A stretch of DNA of 64,000 nucleotides from Rhizobium sp. BK650 (GTDB lineage Bacteria > Pseudomonadota > Alphaproteobacteria > Rhizobiales > Rhizobiaceae): NCBI RefSeq assembly GCF_014195325.1, contig NZ_JACIBK010000003.1:620001-684000 (forward strand). The letters run 5' to 3'. Positions 58,863-64,000 of the stretch are shown here, piece after piece. Under the pieces are notes generated by a model. It was not told the DNA's origin. It was given only the letters and a program-made list of their open reading frames with translations, and made no database searches. Both the position numbers and the translations under genes were made by a program. The first letter of the stretch is position 1, and every line of letters begins with the position of its first letter.

Positions 58863-60869
58863 ATGTCCCAATCCGTTTCCCTGACATTTCCCGATGGTTC
58901 GGTGCGCAGCTTCGAAAGCGGCGCGACCGGCAAGGATGTCGCCGAATCCATCTCCAAGTCGCTGGCCAAGAGTGCCGTCGCCATTGCGATCGACGGCACC
59001 GTACGCGACCTCTCCGATGCCGTCACGGATGGCAAGATCGAGATCATCACCCGCAAGGACCCGCGCGCGCTGGAGCTGATTAGGCATGACGCTGCGCACG
59101 TGATGGCTGAAGCCGTGCAGGAAATCTGGCCCGGCACGCAAGTAACGATCGGCCCCGTCATCGAGAACGGCTTCTATTACGATTTCGCCAAGAACGAGCC
59201 TTTTACGCCCGACGATCTGCCCAAGATCGAAAAGAAGATGAAGGAGATCATTGCCCGCAATGCGCCCTTCACCAAACAGATCTGGTCGCGCGAGAAGGCC
59301 AAGAAAGTTTTTGCCGCCAAGGGCGAAAACTACAAAGTCGAGCTCGTGGACGCGATTCCCGAAGGGCAGGATCTGAAGATATACAATCAGGGCGAATGGT
59401 TCGACCTCTGCCGTGGCCCGCACATGGCCTCCACCGGCCAGATCGGCACGGCGTTCAAGCTGATGAAGGTTGCCGGTGCTTACTGGCGCGGCGATAGCAA
59501 CAACGCCATGCTGTCACGCATCTACGGCACGGCATGGGCTGACCAGGCCGACCTCGACAATTACCTGCACATGCTGGCGGAGGCCGAAAAGCGCGATCAC
59601 CGCAAGCTCGGCCGCGAAATGGACCTGTTCCACTTTCAGGAAGAAGGTCCGGGCGTCGTGTTCTGGCATGGCAAGGGCTGGCGCATCTTTCAGACGCTCG
59701 TCGCCTATATGCGGCGTCGCCTGGCTGCCGACTATCAGGAAGTCAACGCGCCGCAGGTGCTCGACACCGCGCTCTGGGAAACCTCGGGTCACTGGGGATG
59801 GTACCAGGAAAACATGTTTGCCGTGAAATCGGCGCATGCGATGACGCATCCGGAAGACAAGGAAGCTGACAATCGCGTCTTTGCGCTCAAGCCGATGAAC
59901 TGCCCCGGCCACGTGCAGATATTCAAGCATGGCCTGAAGTCCTATCGCGAGCTGCCGATCCGTCTTGCCGAGTTCGGCACGGTGCATCGTTACGAGCCTT
60001 CCGGCGCACTGCACGGTCTGATGCGCGTGCGGGGCTTCACGCAGGACGATGCGCATATCTTCTGCACCGACGAGCAGATGGCCGCCGAATGCCTGAAGAT
60101 CAATGATCTCATCCTCTCGGTCTATGAGGACTTCGGCTTCAAGGAGATCGTCGTGAAGCTCTCCACCCGCCCGGACAAGCGTGTCGGAACCGATGCGCTA
60201 TGGGACCGTGCGGAAGCCGTCATGACCGATGTCTTGAAGACGATTGAGGCGCAATCCGAAGGCCGCATCAAGACCGGCATCCTGCCGGGCGAGGGCGCTT
60301 TCTATGGGCCGAAGTTCGAATATACGCTGAAGGACGCGATCGGCCGCGAATGGCAGTGCGGGACGACGCAGGTCGACTTCAACCTGCCGGAGCGCTTCGG
60401 CGCCTTCTATATCGACAGCAACTCGGAAAAAACGCAGCCAGTCATGATCCACCGTGCCATCTGCGGCTCGATGGAACGTTTCCTCGGAATCCTGATCGAG
60501 AACTTTGCCGGCCATCTGCCGCTGTGGATTTCGCCGCTGCAGGTCGTCGTCGCGACGATCACATCCGAAGCCGACGGCTATGGCCAGGAAGTGGCCGATG
60601 CGCTGCGCGAAGCGGGCCTTCATGTCGAAACCGACTTCCGTAACGAGAAGATCAACTACAAGATCCGCGAACATTCCGTTACGAAAGTTCCCGTCATCAT
60701 CGTCTGCGGCAGGAAGGAAGCAGAGGAGCGCACGGTCAATATCCGTCGCCTCGGCAGCCAGGAACAGGTGTCGATGCATCTCGACTCGGCGATTGAAAGC
60801 CTTGCCCTGGAGGCAACGCCACCCGATATCCGTCGCAAGCTCGAGGCAAAAAAGGCCAAGGCGGCCTGA
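58863..60869 (+). CDS. thrS: Threonyl-tRNA synthetase
   Basis: The 668-aa product charges tRNA-Thr. Domains in order: TGS (about 1-62), the editing domain with HxxxH in [12 protein letters not shown] (about 75-80) and a later Cys/His site in [11 protein letters not shown], class II catalytic core with [33 protein letters not shown] and [14 protein letters not shown], and the anticodon-binding domain after about 560. Length is normal. GGAGAATTTCA precedes the ATG. The leader contains a GCGC..GTCCG/CGGAC hairpin (around 58790-58813) that could attenuate transcription. Confidence 0.97.
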   Translation: MSQSVSLTFPDGSVRSFESGATGKDVAESISKSLAKSAVAIAIDGTVRDLSDAVTDGKIEIITRKDPRALELIRHDAAHVMAEAVQEIWPGTQVTIGPVIENGFYYDFAKNEPFTPDDLPKIEKKMKEIIARNAPFTKQIWSREKAKKVFAAKGENYKVELVDAIPEGQDLKIYNQGEWFDLCRGPHMASTGQIGTAFKLMKVAGAYWRGDSNNAMLSRIYGTAWADQADLDNYLHMLAEAEKRDHRKLGREMDLFHFQEEGPGVVFWHGKGWRIFQTLVAYMRRRLAADYQEVNAPQVLDTALWETSGHWGWYQENMFAVKSAHAMTHPEDKEADNRVFALKPMNCPGHVQIFKHGLKSYRELPIRLAEFGTVHRYEPSGALHGLMRVRGFTQDDAHIFCTDEQMAAECLKINDLILSVYEDFGFKEIVVKLSTRPDKRVGTDALWDRAEAVMTDVLKTIEAQSEGRIKTGILPGEGAFYGPKFEYTLKDAIGREWQCGTTQVDFNLPERFGAFYIDSNSEKTQPVMIHRAICGSMERFLGILIENFAGHLPLWISPLQVVVATITSEADGYGQEVADALREAGLHVETDFRNEKINYKIREHSVTKVPVIIVCGRKEAEERTVNIRRLGSQEQVSMHLDSAIESLALEATPPDIRRKLEAKKAKAA

Positions 60870-61275
60870 AAATTGCCTTTCAGGCGGTGGCAGCGCCGGC
60901 ATTGATCTGTCCGGCGCTGTCAGAAATCTGACATGCGACAGTAATATAGCCGCCACAGAACAGGGACGGGTTTAATCCCGAAAGGGATGCTAGGGCGCTT
61001 CAAAGAGCTTTCTTACGCGAACGAACGGGATCCGCGCATGAAGCGCCGGTTCGATGATGCTGCGCCTGTCGCTGCCGATCCGCGAGCTTTGTGGCCTTTC
61101 AGGCACGACGATCATAGCGCATGTCGGCTGGGTACAGTCCTTCGAAGATTTGGGTAGCTGCAGCGATCGTAAGGATCTGCTCGCTCGCCTCTTTGAGGCC
61201 GTCTTCTCTATGGCGCCGAAGAAGGCCTCCACCAAGCGCGCCGGCTAAGAACTTCCTGGTATTGCGGATGCGGCG
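60870..61275. other. Region between thrS and the secreted protein
   Basis: A hairpin, CAGCGCCGG (60891-60899) with CCGGCGCTG (60911-60919), follows the thrS stop and may aid its termination although no T-run follows. A possible gene remnant lies at 61054-61248. Nothing else is supported. Confidence 0.5.
61054..61248 (+). pseudogene. Possible 3' remnant of an MmcQ/YjbR-like gene
   Basis: A 64-codon frame with coding-like third-position GC ends HVGWVQSFEDLG..DRKDLLARLFEAVFSMAPKK. The pattern H-x-G-W-V followed by D-x-x-x-L-x-x-L...APKK resembles the C-terminal part of MmcQ/YjbR proteins, which are about 110-120 aa. No matching N-terminal half is seen in any nearby frame, so it looks truncated. 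Weak evidence. Confidence 0.3.
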
Positions 61276-62385
61276 TCAATCGAGGCTGGCGCCGTCGCCG
61301 CTGCCCTGAAGGTCTTCATATGACGGCAGAGGCGCCTGCGGCGGTATCTGTCCGCCCGGCTGGGGCACGCCCTTGGGTGCCGGCGCAGTCTGTCCCGACG
61401 GCAATGCCGTCGCGGCAGGGGCAATCGGCTGCTGGGCCTGCTGGTCCTTCATCAGCACTTCGACATCGGTGTTGACGCCGGCAGTGACCGTGAAGTCGCG
61501 CTGATAAATCTTGTCCTTGTTGCGGGCGACCGCCGTGTATTCGCCTTCGGACAGGATCATGGTCGGGAAGGCGCTCACACTTTCACCGACGCTGTCACCT
61601 GCCGCCGTCAGGATCGACCAGGCGGTATCGGCGATCGCTTCGCCGCCCGTTTCCGACACCAGCTTGAAATTGATCTGCGCCGCCCTGTGCTGGATCGTTG
61701 CTTCGGTCAGCTTGCCGGCCTCAACCTGGATATCGGCGCGGATGCTGGCATTGACGTTGCCATATTCGGAAACGATGTGATAGGTGCCGGCATTGAGGCG
61801 CACCACGGTATTCGGCGGGACGTCGGCCATGACAAGGCCGCGCTCACCGTCATCGCGAACTTCCGAGGAATAGATCGAGAAGCTCAACTGATCCGGGCGG
61901 ATGCGGACATCGGAACCGGATACGGCATTGAGCAACAGGCCGCCGGCATCGAGCACGATCACCTGCTTGTCGACCTGGCCTTCATCCGGCACCGTCAGCT
62001 TCTTGGTCACGCCAGCGCGGCCGAAGGAAACGTTGACGAAATAATCCCCTGCGGCGAGCTGGAAGGCTGCGCTGCCGCCCCGCGAGCTCGCGATCAGCGG
62101 CAGCTTGCCGTCGCTTCCTGCAACGGGGCTGAATACATACCACGAAAGCCCGTCGTCGACAGGCGCACCATCGGCCGTGAGTTTCGCTTCCAGCGAAACG
62201 TCACACAGGTGTACACCTTCCTGCGTCGCACCCGGCGCGATGAACGCATTGAGCTTCGGCATTTTCGGTGTCGATTCGAGCTGCTTGAACCCCTTGAAAG
62301 CATCCTGGGCGGCAACGCCAAACGGCGTCAGCATGACGAGGGCAACAGCAAGGCAGATTCGTGCAAAAGGCAAAATGCCAAACAT
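61276..62385 (-). CDS. Secreted protein of unknown function
   Basis: The product (369 aa from the ATG at 62385) begins with a signal peptide ([25 protein letters not shown]) and has a beta-rich mature body with three similar stretches ([30 protein letters not shown], [17 protein letters not shown] and [17 protein letters not shown]), suggesting repeated carboxypeptidase-regulatory-like or Ig-like beta modules. The C-terminal 55 residues are Pro/Gln-rich. A GTG at 62427 in the same frame is possible. No family could be named. It is divergent from the nitroreductase gene. Confidence 0.72.
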   Translation of the reverse strand: MFGILPFARICLAVALVMLTPFGVAAQDAFKGFKQLESTPKMPKLNAFIAPGATQEGVHLCDVSLEAKLTADGAPVDDGLSWYVFSPVAGSDGKLPLIASSRGGSAAFQLAAGDYFVNVSFGRAGVTKKLTVPDEGQVDKQVIVLDAGGLLLNAVSGSDVRIRPDQLSFSIYSSEVRDDGERGLVMADVPPNTVVRLNAGTYHIVSEYGNVNASIRADIQVEAGKLTEATIQHRAAQINFKLVSETGGEAIADTAWSILTAAGDSVGESVSAFPTMILSEGEYTAVARNKDKIYQRDFTVTAGVNTDVEVLMKDQQAQQPIAPAATALPSGQTAPAPKGVPQPGGQIPPQAPLPSYEDLQGSGDGASLD

Positions 62386-62497
62386 CCTGTTCGTGAACCG
62401 ATTGACTTCTGAAATCGCAGCGTCCACTTCAAGACCAATGCCATGGCAAATTCAAGACCTCTGGCTTCCTCTGCATACAAATGAGAGTTTCTCCCGT

Positions 62498-63082
62498 ATG
62501 AAATCCGACATCAAGCTGATCGATTATCTCTCGGTGCGCCGCTCCATACCGGCGTTTCAGATGTGCGAACCGGGCCCGGAAAAGAGCGAGATCGAGGAAA
62601 TTCTGCGCCTTGCCTCGCGCGTTCCCGATCACGGCAAGCTCGCCCCCTGGCGCTTCATCGTCTATCGCGGCGAAGAGCGCGTGCGGCTCGGCGAAGAGCT
62701 GCTAAAGCTGGCGCTCGAAGCAAAGCCCGACCTTTCCGAGGAAATGATCCAGGTGGAACGCACGCGCTTTACCCGCGCGCCTGTCGTCGTCGGCATCGTC
62801 AGCAAGGCCGGCCCACATTTCAAGATCCCGGAATGGGAGCAGATCATGTCGGCGGGGGCACTGTGCTTCAACGTCATCCTGGCTGCCAATGCGCATGGCT
62901 ATGTCGCCAACTGGCTGACGGAATGGTTTGCTTATGACGAGCGCGCTTATCCGCTGCTCGGCGTTCAGCCGGGCGAGAGGGTTGCCGGCTTTGTCCATAT
63001 CGGCTCGACCACGTTCCCCGCTGTCGAGCGTCCGCGTCCCGAACTGACCGAGACTGTTACCTGGGTCGGCGGTGAAGTCTGA
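62498..63082 (+). CDS. Nitroreductase-family FMN oxidoreductase
   Basis: The 194-aa product matches the YdjA-like nitroreductase subgroup: [21 protein letters not shown] at the start with the FMN-binding RRS motif, [18 protein letters not shown], and [22 protein letters not shown] segment read here as [19 protein letters not shown]. Substrate is unknown. The ATG at 62498 gives family length. Its stop overlaps the next ATG (TGATG), so it is coupled to the flavin reductase, which may supply reduced flavin. Confidence 0.92.
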   Translation: MKSDIKLIDYLSVRRSIPAFQMCEPGPEKSEIEEILRLASRVPDHGKLAPWRFIVYRGEERVRLGEELLKLALEAKPDLSEEMIQVERTRFTRAPVVVGIVSKAGPHFKIPEWEQIMSAGALCFNVILAANAHGYVANWLTEWFAYDERAYPLLGVQPGERVAGFVHIGSTTFPAVERPRPELTETVTWVGGEV

Positions 63083-63684
63083 TGTTCTATACAACGGATA
63101 CCAACCGGCACGGGCTGGCGCATGATCCCTTCAAGGCGATCGTCGCGCCGCGCCCGATCGGCTGGATCGGCAGCAAGGGCAGAGACGAATCGATCAATCT
63201 CGCGCCCTATTCTTTCTTCAATGCTGTCGCCGACAAGCCGAAGCTGGTGATGTTTTCGTCGAGCGGGCATAAGCACAGCCAGCGAAACGCCAGAGAAACC
63301 GGCGTCTTCACCTGCAATTTTATCAGCCGTAATCTGGCGGAAAAGATGAACCTTTCCTCGGCCGCCCTGCCTTATGGAGTGAGCGAATTCGAATTTGCAG
63401 GATTGACCCCAATGCAGGCGGAGTTGATCGACGCGCCCTATGTGGCTGAGGCCCTTGCCGTGCTAGAATGCAGGGTGACCGAGATCATCGAGCCGAAGAC
63501 ACTGTCTGGCGAAGCGACCGAAAACGTCTTCGTCTTCGGCCAAGTTGTCGGCATCCATATCGACGAAGCCATCATCAGAGATGGCCGGTTCGATGCGGCG
63601 CTGGCGCAGCCGGTCGCGCGCATGGGCTATATGGATTATTGCGAGGGCAGCGACGTCTTCGAAATGTTCAGGCCGAGAGTTTGA
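63082..63684 (+). CDS. Flavin reductase family protein
   Basis: The 200-aa product has the flavin-reductase-like fold: DPFKAIVAPRPIGWIGSKG at the start, NLAPYSFFNAVADKPKLVMFSS, and ETGVFTCNFISRNLAEKMNLSSA. FMN binding is expected. Such proteins reduce flavins or serve as FMN-binding oxidoreductases. It is coupled to the nitroreductase gene by a TGATG overlap. Confidence 0.92.
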   Translation: MFYTTDTNRHGLAHDPFKAIVAPRPIGWIGSKGRDESINLAPYSFFNAVADKPKLVMFSSSGHKHSQRNARETGVFTCNFISRNLAEKMNLSSAALPYGVSEFEFAGLTPMQAELIDAPYVAEALAVLECRVTEIIEPKTLSGEATENVFVFGQVVGIHIDEAIIRDGRFDAALAQPVARMGYMDYCEGSDVFEMFRPRV

Positions 63685-63808
63685 CGGCTGACGCGCAAAC
63701 CTGGATAAATCCTAACGAATATGGTGAACCAATCATAAACTTTTTCCGGCTACCGTCATTGCATTGAATGAGGCGCGAGGGAATCGCGTCCAGTGCTGGG
63801 GCGCGTTC

Positions 63809-64000
63809 GTGATCATTGAGGCATTTCTTCGTTGGGTCGAAACGGCCAAGAGCGCCGACAGGGCGGCCGCGGCAAGCGCCCTCGGACGCGTCTATCTCAA
63901 ATCGGAAATGTCGGACGAGCGGCGCGACGTTGCCGAAAAGGCGATGACCTATCTGCTCGACGATCCGTCGCCGCGCGTGCGGCTAGCACTTGCAGAAGCG
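63809..64000 (+). CDS. DUF2336 domain protein (partial, runs off right edge)
   Basis: Sixty-four codons are open from a GTG at 63809 to the window edge. The N-terminus IIEAFLRWVETAKSADRAAAAS and YLKSEMSDERRDVAEKAMTYLLDDPSPRVRLALAEA show HEAT-like helical repeats characteristic of DUF2336 proteins of alphaproteobacteria. Function of the family is unknown. The true start could be nearby; no strong ribosome site is seen. Confidence 0.75.
   Translation, partial: MIIEAFLRWVETAKSADRAAAASALGRVYLKSEMSDERRDVAEKAMTYLLDDPSPRVRLALAEA

Overview
The window looks like ordinary core chromosome from a fast-growing rhizobium, most likely the Rhizobium etli / R. leguminosarum group. This is inferred from the high-GC coding style, the seven-gene suf operon in the order sufS2-B-C-D-S1-X-A, an Irr-type ICE box in front of that operon, and several alphaproteobacterial or rhizobial families (DUF982, DUF1489, DUF2336, BTLCP peptidase, ATP12 chaperone, Irr control). 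No insertion sequence, prophage, CRISPR array, integrase or transfer gene was found. Identification rests on reading the sequence and family knowledge; no search was run.

Layout. 1-9.8 kb: the membrane-anchored front part of an M23/DUF5930 peptidase, a DUF455 protein translationally coupled to a Bcp peroxiredoxin, a very large AsmA-like protein, two GNAT acetyltransferases, tyrS divergent from anmK, and an alpha/beta hydrolase. 9.8-17.4 kb: the SUF iron-sulfur operon with an Irr-type operator and an unexplained small ORF between sufB and sufC. 17.4-24.7 kb: LysE exporter, a miniature flagellar-rod-like protein, a degenerate tRNA-like sequence, DUF982, then gcvT-gcvH-gcvP behind a tandem glycine riboswitch, with a PCuAC copper chaperone divergent from it. 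25-35.2 kb: RluA synthase, HAD phosphatase and ATP12 chaperone, a lipoprotein, pccB, DoxX, a Gdx/SugE guanidinium exporter behind what reads as a guanidine-II (mini-ykkC) riboswitch, YaiI, ElaA, glutathione-dependent formaldehyde dehydrogenase and pccA.

35.2-49.9 kb: an unknown protein, an EamA exporter, lipB, tRNA-Leu(GAG), small secreted and BON-domain proteins, a peptide-deformylase-like protein lacking two metal ligands, mgtE, a MerR regulator with its palindrome, a DUF1624-DUF599 pair, sdaA, DUF1489, a D,D-carboxypeptidase with a SPOR domain, and a BTLCP peptidase. 49.9-64 kb: a frameshifted proline iminopeptidase, PilZ and PAS proteins, a candidate small RNA, rhomboid, CBS and patatin proteins, hisI, folE, an IscU-like scaffold, yidD, DUF2267, DUF1697, thrS, a secreted unknown, nitroreductase and flavin reductase, and the start of a DUF2336 protein at the right edge.

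Functional links: iron-sulfur assembly (suf operon, the IscU-like scaffold) feeds the Fe-S enzyme SdaA; LipB makes the octanoyl precursor of the lipoyl group carried by GcvH; serine/glycine turnover appears twice (SdaA, glycine cleavage); PccA and PccB form one propionyl-CoA carboxylase although their genes are about 3.2 kb apart on opposite strands. The strongest non-coding signals are the two riboswitches, the ICE box, the sRNA candidate near 53.0 kb and the degenerate tRNA.
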